Shown piece after piece: positions 44,682-53,909 of a DNA stretch of 64,000 nucleotides. The notes beneath the pieces were generated by a model. The model saw only the letters and a list, made by a program, of their open reading frames with translations, was not told the origin of the DNA and searched no databases. Source of the stretch: Paenalkalicoccus suaedae (GTDB lineage: Bacteria; Bacillota; Bacilli; Bacillales; Salisediminibacteriaceae); contig NZ_CP041372.2 in the NCBI RefSeq assembly GCF_006965545.2, forward strand, positions 3,905,554 to 3,969,553, given 5' to 3'. Made by a program: the position numbers and the translations under genes. How positions within the stretch are numbered: the first letter of the stretch is position 1; every line of letters begins with the position of its first letter.

Positions 44682-45569
44682 TTACTCGAGTAGACCACTT
44701 TCCTGAAGGAATTCTTCTGCTACCTCGTCCACATTTCGTTGCTCAATATCGACCTGGTAGTTAAGCTCAGCCATAATTTCACTGTCTAAAATATCGGCCA
44801 TTCTCTGGAACACTTCCTCCATCTCTGGGAACTCTTCATAAATTTCCGTAGTCATAGATACCGCAGCACTATAGGCTGGGAAGAAATCCATGTCATCCTC
44901 AAGATTAATTAAGTTAAGCTCTGGAATACGGCTGTCTGTCGAGAATCCTACTGCAACTTCCACCTCTTCGTTCCCAATAGCATCGTAGTTAAGACCATAG
45001 TTCATCTCAATTACTTGAGCATCACCAAACTCGAAGCCGTAAGTCTCGTAGACACCTGGAAGACCATCTGGACGGTTTGCAAACTCTGCGTCCGATGCCA
45101 TACGGAATTCACCAGGATTATCATTTACATAATCTGATAAGTCACTAATGCTCTCAATTCCAAGCTCATTCGCCTGATCCTCACGCATAACTAGTGTATA
45201 CGTGTTATTAACTTCAGATATATTTGTCCACGTGATACCTTGCTCTCCATCCACTTCTTGAATACGAGCAAATGCCTCATCAACATCTGCAATTGGATCT
45301 TCTCCGTTATACGTAACAAGGCCTGTACCTGTATAATCCCATGTCACGTCAACTTGACCGTTTTCTAATGCTTGGCGAAGTGCTGTAGAACCAAGATTAT
45401 CTCTCATTTCTACCTCGTAGCCTTCTTGTTCAAGTAAAAGCTCTGTCATCTTTGCTAAGATAAATTGTTCTGTAAAGTTTTTAGCACCTACTGTTACTTG
45501 ATCTCCGCTTGAGCATGCCCCAAGTAATGCTACAGACGCTAACCCAACTACACCAATTGCTTTTTTCAT
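44682..45569 (-). CDS. Glycine betaine/choline-type substrate-binding lipoprotein (OpuC/OpuB-like)
   Basis: 295 residues, with signal MKKAIGVVGLASVALLGAC (lipobox LGAC). The mature domain begins VTVGAKNFTEQFILAKMTEL, the signature of OpuAC/ProX-like osmoprotectant binders, and has LGSTALRQALENGQVDVTWDYTGT (in pieces). It delivers quaternary ammonium osmolytes such as glycine betaine, choline or carnitine to the permeases; which one cannot be told. Last gene of the four-gene operon. Confidence 0.9.
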   Translation of the reverse strand: MKKAIGVVGLASVALLGACSSGDQVTVGAKNFTEQFILAKMTELLLEQEGYEVEMRDNLGSTALRQALENGQVDVTWDYTGTGLVTYNGEDPIADVDEAFARIQEVDGEQGITWTNISEVNNTYTLVMREDQANELGIESISDLSDYVNDNPGEFRMASDAEFANRPDGLPGVYETYGFEFGDAQVIEMNYGLNYDAIGNEEVEVAVGFSTDSRIPELNLINLEDDMDFFPAYSAAVSMTTEIYEEFPEMEEVFQRMADILDSEIMAELNYQVDIEQRNVDEVAEEFLQESGLLE

Positions 45570-45599
45570 CGTTTCATTCGCCCCTTTTATCTCATTTTA

Positions 45600-46352
45600 T
45601 TAGGCTTGCTTAATCGCAGCCTGTCTAGCTAGTCGTAACCCTTTTGGTACAACAGCAAATTGAAGCCCTCTAAACATATAGTCAACTAAAATTGCTAATA
45701 AAGTGACTGGTACAGCTCCTGAAATCAAAAATTGCGGATCGAATAATTGAATCCCTGTAAAGATCCACACTCCGAGACCTCCGCCACCAATTAAGTAAGC
45801 TAGCGCCGCTGTACCGATATTCAGTACGACCGCTGTACGTATACCTGCAAGTATCGAGTATGACGCTGACGGAAGCTCAATTTTAAACAGAATTTGAGCT
45901 GGAGTCAGTCCCATTCCTTTCGCAGCATCTTTTGCAGCTGGATCGACGGAATCAAGACCTGCTATCGTATTTTGCAGGATCGGTAATAAGGAATAAATGA
46001 AGAGCGCCACAATCGCTGCTCGAATACCGATTCCTAAAAAGCCCATTGCAAGTGCGAGAATCGCAATACTTGGGATCGTTTGTCCAAGGTTTGCAATGTT
46101 AACCAATAACCACTCTGACTTTCTAAACTTTGGTCGTGTGATAAATATTCCAAGAGGTACGGCAATGACTATTGCAAGCCCTGCTGATATTCCAACCATC
46201 GTTAAGTGCTGACTTAATAGATTAAAAAACGTACCTGGACTCTCATATATTTTGGCGAACGCTTCGCTTGTGAATGCCCACCAGAAGAAAGCTATAATGA
46301 GAACCCAAAACACGATTTTGACTGCTAGCGCAATCGCTTTGTTACGTGTCAT
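45600..46352 (-). CDS. Osmoprotectant ABC transporter permease (OpuCD-like)
   Basis: 250 residues with six hydrophobic spans. The block LGQTIPSIAILALAMGFLGIG and the coupling loop LDSVDPAAKDAAKGMGLTPA (EAA-type) match OpuB/OpuC permeases. Starts behind AAGGAGGACAC. Fourteen bases downstream of the ATPase gene. Confidence 0.9.
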   Translation of the reverse strand: MTRNKAIALAVKIVFWVLIIAFFWWAFTSEAFAKIYESPGTFFNLLSQHLTMVGISAGLAIVIAVPLGIFITRPKFRKSEWLLVNIANLGQTIPSIAILALAMGFLGIGIRAAIVALFIYSLLPILQNTIAGLDSVDPAAKDAAKGMGLTPAQILFKIELPSASYSILAGIRTAVVLNIGTAALAYLIGGGGLGVWIFTGIQLFDPQFLISGAVPVTLLAILVDYMFRGLQFAVVPKGLRLARQAAIKQA

Positions 46353-46365
46353 GAATGTGTCCTCC

Positions 46366-47340
46366 TTATGCTTTTGTTTTTACTTCCTTCTCTAAGAATT
46401 CCTCGATTAAACCAAGGGACAATCTTCCAGCAATTTCGCCTGTTTCGTTCGTTGCGACAATTTGGTCTGCCTCACGATTAAGTAGCATCGCAATAACATT
46501 ACGAAGAGACGTATGCATATCTACTTTTTTTGTATCTGTAATCGTTTGATCTGCCGCTTTTAGGTTCATCGTGTCCATTAGATGAGCTACCGTGTAAAGA
46601 CTCATACTCTTTAAGACGCGATCTTGTCCAACGAATTCAGACACAAACTCGTTAGATGGACGATTAAGAAGGTTTGTTGGTGTATCATACTGCATGATTT
46701 CTCCGCCACGTAATAAAGCAATACGGTCACCCATTCTTACTGCTTCATCAATATCATGACTAACGAATAGAATGGTTTTCTTCACTTCTCTTTGAATCTT
46801 TAAAAACTCATCCTGAATACTTGTACGAATTATGGGATCAAGCGCTCCAAAAGGCTCGTCCATAAGCATAACCGGTGGGTCTGCTGCTAATGCTCGTGCC
46901 ACACCAACTCGTTGTTGCTGTCCACCAGATAGCTCGTGTGGGTATCTGTTGCGAAACTCGTCTGGCGCAAGGCCAACAAGATCACTTAAGTAGTTAAAGC
47001 GTTCACGCTTTTTGACTCGATCCCATCCAAGTAGATCTGGCACAATCATCATATTATCTTCGATCGTCATATTCGGGAATAATCCGTTACTTTGGATAAC
47101 ATACCCAATATTTCTTCTCATCTCGATTTTATTTAACTCCGAAATGCTCTTACCTTGAACGCGAATATCGCCTTCAGTCATTGTCTCTAACTGGTTTACC
47201 ATTCGTAGTAATGTTGTTTTCCCACAACCAGAAGGACCTAATAAAATAACAAACTCTCCATCATTAACTGTGAGGTCAATGTTATTGATTGCCTTCACAT
47301 CACCGTTATATACCTTTGTAACTTGATCAAATTCAATCAT
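46366..47340 (-). CDS. Osmoprotectant ABC transporter ATP-binding protein (OpuCA-like)
   Basis: 324 residues. Walker A GPSGCGKTTLLRMVNQ, signature LSGGQQQRVGVARAL, Walker B MLMDEPFGALDPIIR and FVSHDIDEAVRMGDR are complete. After residue 230 a shortened regulatory tail contains one CBS-like half (VDMHTSLRNVIAMLLNREAD to GEIAGRLSL); relatives of about 380 residues have two CBS repeats that sense ionic strength or c-di-AMP. The tail here may be minimal. Confidence 0.92.
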   Translation of the reverse strand: MIEFDQVTKVYNGDVKAINNIDLTVNDGEFVILLGPSGCGKTTLLRMVNQLETMTEGDIRVQGKSISELNKIEMRRNIGYVIQSNGLFPNMTIEDNMMIVPDLLGWDRVKKRERFNYLSDLVGLAPDEFRNRYPHELSGGQQQRVGVARALAADPPVMLMDEPFGALDPIIRTSIQDEFLKIQREVKKTILFVSHDIDEAVRMGDRIALLRGGEIMQYDTPTNLLNRPSNEFVSEFVGQDRVLKSMSLYTVAHLMDTMNLKAADQTITDTKKVDMHTSLRNVIAMLLNREADQIVATNETGEIAGRLSLGLIEEFLEKEVKTKA

Positions 47341-47364
47341 CGTACGTCACCTCATCATCTCTCG

Positions 47365-48015
47365 TTATTGCACACCCTTTGGTGTGAATTTGCGTTGAAT
47401 TAGCTTTAATGTCTGATCTGCAATTATTGCAAGTATTGAAACCGCAATCGCTCCTGTTAGGACCATGTTAGAATTCCCTCTACTGATACCTGAGTTGATT
47501 AAGACACCAAGCCCTCCAGAACCAATAAATGCCGCAATCGCTCCAATTCCAATGCTTAATACAGTAGCTGTACGAACACCTGCCATGATCAGCGGTAATC
47601 CATTCGGAATTTCTACTTTTATTAATCGTTGAAATGTCGTCATCCCTATCCCTTTTGCAGCATCTCGAATATTCGGATCAACGTTATTTATCGCTGTATA
47701 CGTATTTCGAATAATTGGTAACTGAGAATAAAGAATTAAGGCAATAACTGCTGGTAGAAAACCAACCCCTTGATTAATGACTGATAGAATAGGAATCATT
47801 ACTCCAAATAGAGCAATACTCGGAATAGTCAGGATAATCGAAGCAACCTGAAGAACCGTCTCAGCTAAATCTTCGTTTGCTGTTAAGTAGATGCCTAATG
47901 GAATTCCTATTAACATTGCAATAATTAACGCTACTCCAACGAGCTGAATATGTTCAATCGTGTAAGAGAGAATATTAGAAAAGTCTCTGCTAATATAATC
48001 AATTAGTCCACTCAT
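47365..48015 (-). CDS. Osmoprotectant ABC transporter permease (OpuCB-like)
   Basis: About 216 residues from ATG 48015 (MSGLIDYISRDFSNILSYTI), chosen for the strong AAGGAGGTGCAC upstream. Five to six spans, LTIPSIALFGVMIPI and the EAA loop INNVDPNIRDAAKGIGMTTF. First gene of the operon. The two permeases differ, as in OpuC (CB and CD). Confidence 0.9.
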   Translation of the reverse strand: MSGLIDYISRDFSNILSYTIEHIQLVGVALIIAMLIGIPLGIYLTANEDLAETVLQVASIILTIPSIALFGVMIPILSVINQGVGFLPAVIALILYSQLPIIRNTYTAINNVDPNIRDAAKGIGMTTFQRLIKVEIPNGLPLIMAGVRTATVLSIGIGAIAAFIGSGGLGVLINSGISRGNSNMVLTGAIAVSILAIIADQTLKLIQRKFTPKGVQ

Positions 48016-48498
48016 TTCGTGCACCTCCTTGATAAGTATTACGTGATTTTTACACACTCTTATAATGTTAGACGTCTTCCCTTTTTAAAACCAATACTAT
48101 AAGACGTGATAAAAGGTCCTAGTTTAGGTCTTACCACGACAAAGCATGCTGACATACAGCGTTCTTTTTATTGCGCTTATTTACGCGATGATGATCATGA
48201 TTGCTTCAAAATGGGGAGGGGAAATGCCCTAATAATGGGAAAAGTGAGAGGAAGGACTCATCTCTCGAGATGAAACTCGTCTAACATTGTCGTACTATGT
48301 AAAAAGAGTGCTTTAGAAAATAACGTATAGTAGTACTTTGAACTAATACCCTTTAAAAATGTCGATTAAACGTATAATATGAAATAATGTTAACTTTTAT
48401 GTATTTTTTTGTGTAATTAGTAAATGAGGTTTAACCTTTCATCAATACCCCTCATGGATTAATTTTTGTTTACCTAACTTCTTTTTCTCTCTATATAC
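48016..48498. other. Non-coding gap between the osmoprotectant operon and rpsR
   Basis: This stretch of 480 bases should hold the transporter promoter near 48060-48110 (TTATAA-like sequence on the minus strand), but no clear -35 was found. A 28-residue hydrophobic ORF at 48146-48232 (plus strand) has no ribosome site and is not called. Nothing else seen. Confidence 0.5.
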
Positions 48499-48499
48499 A

Positions 48500-48535
48500 A
48501 AAAAGAACCATAGCCTCGGGGCCATGGTTCTTATC
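48500..48535 (-). terminator. Terminator of the rpsF-ssb-rpsR operon
   Basis: On the minus strand AAGAACCAT pairs with ATGGTTCTT, with additional GC pairing in the loop, followed by TTTTTT. Confidence 0.9.
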
Positions 48536-48543
48536 TTTATAGA

Positions 48544-48771
48544 CTACTCCGTTACGAATGGTAAAAGAGCCATTGTACGTGCGCGTTTAACCGCACGAGT
48601 TAACTGGCGCTGATACTTCGCAGAAGTTCCAGTTACTCGGCGAGGAAGAATTTTTCCACGCTCAGAGATGAACTTCTTTAGTAGGTCCGTATCCTTATAA
48701 TCAATCTTCTTGATCTTGTTTACTGTAAAGTAACAAACTTTACGGCGTCTTGGACGACCACGACGTGCCAT
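48544..48771 (-). CDS. rpsR: 30S ribosomal protein S18
   Basis: 75 residues from ATG 48771, nine bases after AAGGAGG; the ATG nine bases earlier is rejected. It starts [20 protein letters not shown] and has the conserved [18 protein letters not shown]. It binds S6 on the platform of the small subunit. Last gene of rpsF-ssb-rpsR. Confidence 0.97.
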   Translation of the reverse strand: MARRGRPRRRKVCYFTVNKIKKIDYKDTDLLKKFISERGKILPRRVTGTSAKYQRQLTRAVKRARTMALLPFVTE

Positions 48772-48825
48772 AATGAACAACCTCCTTCTTATATAAGTTT
48801 AGTAAACCCGCAAACAGCGGTTTTA

Positions 48826-49371
48826 TTAGAATGGTAAATCATCGTCATCAATGTCGATTGGCTTGCCATCACTAGCAAACGGATCGTCATTTGACTGATT
48901 TCCTTGACCGAAACCTGATCCAGGTCCCTGATTTGAATTACCGTAGCCGCCTTGCTGGTCATTATTATTGTTCCCGTATCCACCTTGTTGTGGTGGTGGA
49001 GAACCATACTGCTGACCACCTTGATTACCGCCACCATTGTTAGATCCACCACTACGTGGCTCTAAGAACTGGACGCTATCTGCGACTACTTCAGTCGTAT
49101 ACACACGACGTCCCTCATTATTATCATAGCTACGGGTTTGCATGCGACCGTCAACACCAGCAAGACTACCTTTTTTGAGGAAGTTCGCTACGTTCTCGGC
49201 CGGCTTACGCCAAACGACGCAGTTGATAAAATCAGCTTCACGGTTGCCCTGCTGATTTGAGAAAGGTCGGTTTACAGCTAATGTGAACGATGCAACGGCA
49301 ATTCCGTTTGCTGTATAACGTAATTCAGGATCCTTCGTTAATCGTCCTACAAGAACGACGCGATTTAACAT
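48826..49371 (-). CDS. ssb: Single-stranded DNA-binding protein
   Basis: 181 residues. The OB fold begins [20 protein letters not shown] and runs to about 110; a Gly/Asn/Gln-rich linker follows, and the acidic tip ends DDDLPF, which recruits replication and repair partners. Starts behind GGGAGGAATTCGG. The position between rpsF and rpsR is universal in Firmicutes. Confidence 0.97.
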   Translation of the reverse strand: MLNRVVLVGRLTKDPELRYTANGIAVASFTLAVNRPFSNQQGNREADFINCVVWRKPAENVANFLKKGSLAGVDGRMQTRSYDNNEGRRVYTTEVVADSVQFLEPRSGGSNNGGGNQGGQQYGSPPPQQGGYGNNNNDQQGGYGNSNQGPGSGFGQGNQSNDDPFASDGKPIDIDDDDLPF

Positions 49372-49411
49372 CCGAATTCCTCCCTGGACTGTGGTTTCAA
49401 TCTATTTTTTA

Positions 49412-49699
49412 TTAGTCATCTTCACGTACGATTAGAGAACGTAAGATGTTATCATTAATTGCACTTAGGCGTGTGAATTCATCAAGTGCTAGCTTTGGAG
49501 CATTAACTTGAAGAATTACGTAGAATCCGTCAGCGAAGTCGTTGATCTCATAAGCGAGACGCTTCTTACCAACCTCTTTCGTTTCCGTTACCTCTGCGCC
49601 ATTGTCCGTTAGGATTGTGTTGAAACGTTCAACAGTTTCCTTCGTCTGAGCTTCCTCAAGATCTGGGCGGACGATGTACATGATTTCATAATTGCGCAT
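49412..49699 (-). CDS. rpsF: 30S ribosomal protein S6
   Basis: 95 residues, MRNYEIMYIVRPDLEEAQTK at the start, with the conserved GKKRLAYEINDFADGFYVIL. Ribosome site AAAGGAGGTGAC upstream. First gene of the operon; the leader RNA (49700-49775) has a GAGCAA/TTGCTC hairpin and could be the S6:S18 autoregulatory target, but the CCG core of that motif was not clear. Confidence 0.97.
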   Translation of the reverse strand: MRNYEIMYIVRPDLEEAQTKETVERFNTILTDNGAEVTETKEVGKKRLAYEINDFADGFYVILQVNAPKLALDEFTRLSAINDNILRSLIVREDD

Positions 49700-49778
49700 G
49701 TTCTGTCACCTCCTTTTGGTCTAGGCCCTTTCCGTTAGAGAAAAGAGCAAGGAGCAAGCTAATTGCTCGCAAGTTCTT

Positions 49779-49807
49779 ATTGTACCAGAAGTTTGTCCTT
49801 CGTACAA
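49779..49807 (-). promoter_or_regulatory. rpsF operon promoter
   Basis: On the minus strand TTGTAC (49807-49802), 17 bases, then TACAAT (49784-49779). It gives a leader of about 75 nt before rpsF. Confidence 0.7.
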
Positions 49808-49827
49808 CTAATTTTTGAAAGTAAACA

Positions 49828-49872
49828 CACTAAAAAAGGAGAGCAATGCGGTCATCTCGCATGCTCTCCAGC
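49828..49872 (-). terminator. Terminator of ychF
   Basis: On the minus strand GGAGAGCATGCG pairs with CGCATTGCTCTCC (one bulge), followed by TTTTTT. Confidence 0.85.
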
Positions 49873-49879
49873 AGAATTT

Positions 49880-50980
49880 TTATACGTTAAAGCGGAAATG
49901 AATCACATCTCCATCTTGGACGATGTATTCTTTACCTTCTAAACGCACTTTCCCTTTTTCTTTTGCAGTGGCCATGTTACCTGCATCAATTAAATCATCA
50001 TACCCAACAATTTCAGCACGAATAAAGCCACGCTCAAAGTCTGTATGAATAACACCCGCTGCTTGAGGAGCCTTCGTACCTTGACGAATCGTCCACGCTC
50101 GTACTTCTTGCTTACCAGCTGTGAAATACGTCTCTAATCCAAGTAGATTATAAGCTGCACGGATAAGCTGATCTAAACCAGACTCTTCGATTCCTAAATC
50201 ATCTAAGAACTCTTGCTTTTCTTCCCCTTCGAGCTCTGCGATTTCCGATTCAATCTTTGCACAAACAACAATTACCTCGGAGTTCTCTTCCGCTGCAAAG
50301 TCACGAACCTTTTGAACGTAAGGATTATCGTCCGCATCAAGAATCTCATCTTCACTAACGTTTGCTACATAAAGAATTGGCTTCCACGTTAGTAAGTGTA
50401 ATCCCTTTGCAATTTTCTCCTGCTCTTGCGTAAAGGTTACGCTTCGTGCTGGCTTCTCGTTCTCAAAGGCATCACGTAGCTTTACAAGCACTTCATACTC
50501 CGCTACAGCATCCTTATCCTTTGACTTCGCCATCTTCTCAACCTTGCCAATACGTTTTTCGATTGTTTCAAGGTCTGCTAGAATTAGCTCTAAATTAATA
50601 ATTTGAATATCACGAATTGGATCTACGCTACCTGACACGTGTGTGATATTTTCGTCAACAAAGCAACGTACAACATGAGAAATAGCGTCTACTTCACGAA
50701 TGTGAGATAAAAACTTATTCCCTAGGCCTTCTCCTTTACTTGCTCCTTCTACGATTCCAGCAATATCTGTAAATTCAAACGCTGTTGGTACTGTTTTATG
50801 TGGATCAACAAGCTCTGTAAGCTTCTGTAAACGATGATCAGGAACTTCTACAATTCCTACGTTCGGATCAATCGTACAGAAAGGATAGTTTGCTGATTCT
50901 GCACCTGCTTGTGTAATTGCATTAAATAACGTCGACTTACCTACGTTTGGTAACCCGACAATTCCTGTTGTTAGTGCCAT
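49880..50980 (-). CDS. ychF: YchF/Obg-family ATPase
   Basis: 366 residues, full length. G1 GLPNVGKSTLFNAITQ, the G3 region FTDIAGIVEGASKGEGLGNKF (in pieces), the NVSEDE-type G4 variant YVANVSEDE (instead of NKxD, which makes it ATP-preferring) and the C-terminal TGS domain ending YIVQDGDVIHFRFNV. It binds ribosomes and affects stress responses. Starts behind AAGGGGC. Confidence 0.95.
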   Translation of the reverse strand: MALTTGIVGLPNVGKSTLFNAITQAGAESANYPFCTIDPNVGIVEVPDHRLQKLTELVDPHKTVPTAFEFTDIAGIVEGASKGEGLGNKFLSHIREVDAISHVVRCFVDENITHVSGSVDPIRDIQIINLELILADLETIEKRIGKVEKMAKSKDKDAVAEYEVLVKLRDAFENEKPARSVTFTQEQEKIAKGLHLLTWKPILYVANVSEDEILDADDNPYVQKVRDFAAEENSEVIVVCAKIESEIAELEGEEKQEFLDDLGIEESGLDQLIRAAYNLLGLETYFTAGKQEVRAWTIRQGTKAPQAAGVIHTDFERGFIRAEIVGYDDLIDAGNMATAKEKGKVRLEGKEYIVQDGDVIHFRFNV

Positions 50981-51068
50981 ACATCATGCCCCTTCTCGTT
51001 ATATACCTAAATCAAAACGTCTCTACATCCTTATTAATTATAGAGATGTCAGTGACTTTTCGCAACAC

Positions 51069-51272
51069 CTACTGCTCACGCTCATCTTGACCGATAACCC
51101 GTTTCACCTTTTTGGCAAAGTCTTTGCGGGGTAACATGACACTGTGATCGCACCCCATGCATTTAATACGTATATCCATCCCCATTCGGATGATTTTCCA
51201 TCGATTAACCCCACATGGATGCTGCTTCTTCATTTCTACAACGTCATTCAGCTCAAATTGTTTTTCTGGCAT
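51069..51272 (-). CDS. yyzM: DUF951 family protein (YyzM-like)
   Basis: 67 residues. MPEKQFELNDVVEMKKQHPC followed by GVNRWKIIRMGMDIRIKCMG and CDHSVMLPRKDF is the whole DUF951 pattern, with C20 and the CxxC pair (CMGC) possibly binding zinc. Unknown function; it usually sits just upstream of ychF, as here. Starts behind AGAGGTGGTAGGCA. Confidence 0.9.
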   Translation of the reverse strand: MPEKQFELNDVVEMKKQHPCGVNRWKIIRMGMDIRIKCMGCDHSVMLPRKDFAKKVKRVIGQDEREQ

Positions 51273-51307
51273 TGCCTACCACCTCTACTCCAAATTATCT
51301 TTTCTTA

Positions 51308-52327
51308 TTATACATAATCTTTCTCCTCACCGACATAGTGAATACGAAGTGGATATAGAAGAATTGCAAGCAATAGATATACATTTAATAATCCATAGAT
51401 TGGATATAAAACATTTACAAGTGTCACAAATCCAATACTTGATAGTGGTAGCATAAGTAGGAGCAATATCGCCGCGATCTTTGTGATAGAAAAGCGGAAA
51501 AATTGCTTTATTCTTGCTGATAGTCCAAATAATCCTGAAGCTGCAGTTGTAAAGATAGCTCCCCAGAGTAGAACCGTCATAACTATTGTTAATAAAGGAG
51601 TCACATCCTTTAATAATGCAAACAGAGGAATATCGTAGATCACCATTTCATGTGCGTATTTAATGAGGACATGATTATACAGTAACGTCATACCACCTAA
51701 TATACCTGCACTTCCAATACTCGTTACATAAATATCATGAGTTGTAAGCTTGTTACCAACCGCTCCAATTACCGCTATAACAGGTAGTATATTAAGGGAT
51801 GTAAACGTAAAGGCTTGACCAAGTTCTCTTAAACTTAATGTATCTATTTGTAACGGATATCCCACTGTCATGTGTATGAGGAGCATAGCTAAAATAAATA
51901 GCAGCATTGGAACAACTAACGCGTTCATGATAGCCATTCCGCTAATACCGTTTTTTATAACGATCAAAAGCATTATTGCCATGATAGCAACACCTAGTAG
52001 TGGGCTAACTCCAAAACTTTCAAGAGTAATACTCCCTCCTGCTAGCATGACAACCGTTACAGTAAATAAGTATAAGAGCATAAGTACATCATAAACTCGT
52101 CCAATTTTCACTCCGACTATTGCTTGAAGAATTGGTGCATAGTGGGTAGTCCCTTTCTTACTTGCAATGGATAAAGTGATTGTGAGAGCGAGACAAAACA
52201 ACACACTAAAAATTAGAATAGCGCCATTGTTCCCTTCTCCAAAAAACTGCCATATCTCTCTCCCTGATGCATACCCTGCGCCAATAGTCGTTCCCACTAT
52301 AATTAACATCCATTTTATACTTCTCAA
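51308..52327 (-). CDS. YkvI-like membrane transporter family protein
   Basis: 339 residues with about ten hydrophobic spans. The start is TTG at 52327 behind GGAGGGGAG. The N-terminal IIVGTTIGAGYASGREIWQFFGEGN has the GAGYASG helix break typical of YkvI-type members of the amino acid-polyamine transporter superfamily. Substrate unknown. It is divergent from the yyaC gene, whose start lies 82 bp away. Confidence 0.75.
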   Translation of the reverse strand: MRSIKWMLIIVGTTIGAGYASGREIWQFFGEGNNGAILIFSVLFCLALTITLSIASKKGTTHYAPILQAIVGVKIGRVYDVLMLLYLFTVTVVMLAGGSITLESFGVSPLLGVAIMAIMLLIVIKNGISGMAIMNALVVPMLLFILAMLLIHMTVGYPLQIDTLSLRELGQAFTFTSLNILPVIAVIGAVGNKLTTHDIYVTSIGSAGILGGMTLLYNHVLIKYAHEMVIYDIPLFALLKDVTPLLTIVMTVLLWGAIFTTAASGLFGLSARIKQFFRFSITKIAAILLLLMLPLSSIGFVTLVNVLYPIYGLLNVYLLLAILLYPLRIHYVGEEKDYV

Positions 52328-52409
52328 GAAATACTCCCCTCCCTGTACGTATACATTCCATGCGACAGCCGTATACTGCTACTACTATTGCAATACCAGG
52401 AGGGTTATG

Positions 52410-52997
52410 ATGACAAAACTACAAATAGAGCCATTAATACGCATTCCTTATTATCAATATGATGCCGTGTACGCTCTATCTTCTAAACTTTTCAAACTTC
52501 TTCCACTATCGCGTCCGATTATTGTCCTTAATATAGGAACAGATCGTTCTACAGGAGACTGCCTTGGCCCCTTAATCGGGACAAAACTTCTTCAAAAACG
52601 ATGCCCTGCTTTTCATATCATTGGGACATTAGAAGAGCCTGTTCATGCAAAAAACTTAACGCAAAGCATTGAGACTATATATGACTCCTATCATGAACCC
52701 TTTGTTATTGCTATAGATGCTGCTCTTGGAAGAAGAGAGCATATCGGTCATATTACGTTGAGAGAAGGTCCCGTTCGTCCTGGTGCCGCACTCAAAAAAA
52801 CACTTCCTGAAATCGGAGATGCTCATCTTACTGGAGTTGTAAATATTGCTGGATATATGGAGAACGCTGTTCTTCAAAGTACAAGATTAGCGTCTGTGAT
52901 GAATATTGCAGACTGTATAACGAGATCTATTTACCGCACTGGTCTATGGCAGATGCGAAGACAACAGGTCCTTACTCTCCCATCTACAGGCATTTAA
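52410..52997 (+). CDS. yyaC: Spore protease-like protein YyaC
   Basis: 195 residues from ATG 52410, six bases after GGAGGG (an adjacent ATG at 52407 is too close). The family core is clear: VLNIGTDRSTGDCLGPLIGT and IIGTLEEPVHAKNL, then FVIAIDAALG. YyaC is a sporulation protein related to the germination protease Gpr. Its presence indicates an endospore former. The longer frame from 52167 overlaps the neighbouring gene and is rejected. Confidence 0.9.
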   Translation: MTKLQIEPLIRIPYYQYDAVYALSSKLFKLLPLSRPIIVLNIGTDRSTGDCLGPLIGTKLLQKRCPAFHIIGTLEEPVHAKNLTQSIETIYDSYHEPFVIAIDAALGRREHIGHITLREGPVRPGAALKKTLPEIGDAHLTGVVNIAGYMENAVLQSTRLASVMNIADCITRSIYRTGLWQMRRQQVLTLPSTGI

Positions 52998-53002
52998 ACG
53001 CA

Positions 53003-53045
53003 AAAAGCACCTTAGCTTTGATTAAAGTCTAAGGTGCTTTTTAAC
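53003..53045. terminator. Bidirectional terminator between yyaC and the DUF554 gene
   Basis: AAAAAGCACCTTAG and CTAAGGTGCTTTTT form a near-perfect 14-bp stem with a 13-base loop, with A and T runs at either side serving both strands. Confidence 0.9.
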
Positions 53046-53062
53046 AGGTATGAACACATTTT

Positions 53063-53767
53063 TTAGAAGAAGCTCGACTGCAGGAGAACAAGGAAAATAA
53101 TGACAGGGATAGCAGGTAGCATATTAGCAACTCTTATAGATGTAATACCAAGTAAGTTAGTAGCAATCCCTATAATCATAACTCCTCCAACTGCTGTTAA
53201 TTCAGCGATAAACAGCTGGAGTAATTCCTCTGGAATCCATTGAATAATGAGCGTTGCAGCTAACGCAATGGACCCTTGATATAATACTACTGGTATGGCA
53301 GAAAACAAGACGCCAATGCCTAAAGTAGCAGAGAAAATAATTGCAGAAAATCCATCGAGCATGGACTTCGTTAATAGGACAGAATGGTCCTGCCTAAATC
53401 CACTGTCTAATGCACCTATAATAGCCATTGCCCCAACAACATAAAGTAACGTCGCAGCTACAAATCCTTCTGATAATCTATCATTCTCGTTACGCTTCCA
53501 TTTTCGCTCCATATAGCCGCCAAGCTCATTTAACTTCCCTTCGATTGATATGCGCTCTCCTATTACGGAGCCAATAGCTAAGCTAATAATGACGTAAAGC
53601 ATATTTGTTCCTTCTAATGCCATCGAGAAGCCAAGTACTAAGACAGCTAACCCTATTCCTTTCATTACAGTCTCTTGCATAGAGGGAGAAAAATGTTTTA
53701 AGCGAACTCCAATGAGTGCGCCAACAACAATTGCTAACCCGTTAACGATTGTTCCGAATAAAACCAC
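53063..53767 (-). CDS. DUF554 family membrane protein
   Basis: 234 residues with six to seven hydrophobic segments, starting GTG behind AAAGGAGATTACTATC. MVLFGTIVNGLAIVVGALIG, the MKGIGLAVLVLGFSMALEG block and YVVGAMAIIGALDSGFRQDH are typical of DUF554 (YqgA-like) proteins of unknown transport role. It lies downstream of spo0J in the same direction, as in several Bacillus genomes. Confidence 0.85.
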   Translation of the reverse strand: MVLFGTIVNGLAIVVGALIGVRLKHFSPSMQETVMKGIGLAVLVLGFSMALEGTNMLYVIISLAIGSVIGERISIEGKLNELGGYMERKWKRNENDRLSEGFVAATLLYVVGAMAIIGALDSGFRQDHSVLLTKSMLDGFSAIIFSATLGIGVLFSAIPVVLYQGSIALAATLIIQWIPEELLQLFIAELTAVGGVMIIGIATNLLGITSIRVANMLPAIPVIIFLVLLQSSFF

Positions 53768-53909
53768 GATAGTAATCTCCTTTGTATAAAGCTACATAAA
53801 ACCTGATAAAAAGGCTGTCCTTACAAGTGAATATATCACCTGATAGGCAGCCTTCATTTTACTCTTATTAACTATTATCTAACCTATAATTTGTGTGGAG
53901 AAGAACTAG

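Noticed and set aside
48146..48232. 28-residue hydrophobic ORF (MLTYSVLFIALIYAMMIMIA..)
   Set aside because: No Shine-Dalgarno sequence and no promoter seen; chance is likely, although a short membrane peptide cannot be excluded.
52167..52409. N-terminal extension of the yyaC frame
   Set aside because: It overlaps the divergent YkvI-like gene and is not in the family; GGAGGG directly precedes the internal ATG at 52410.
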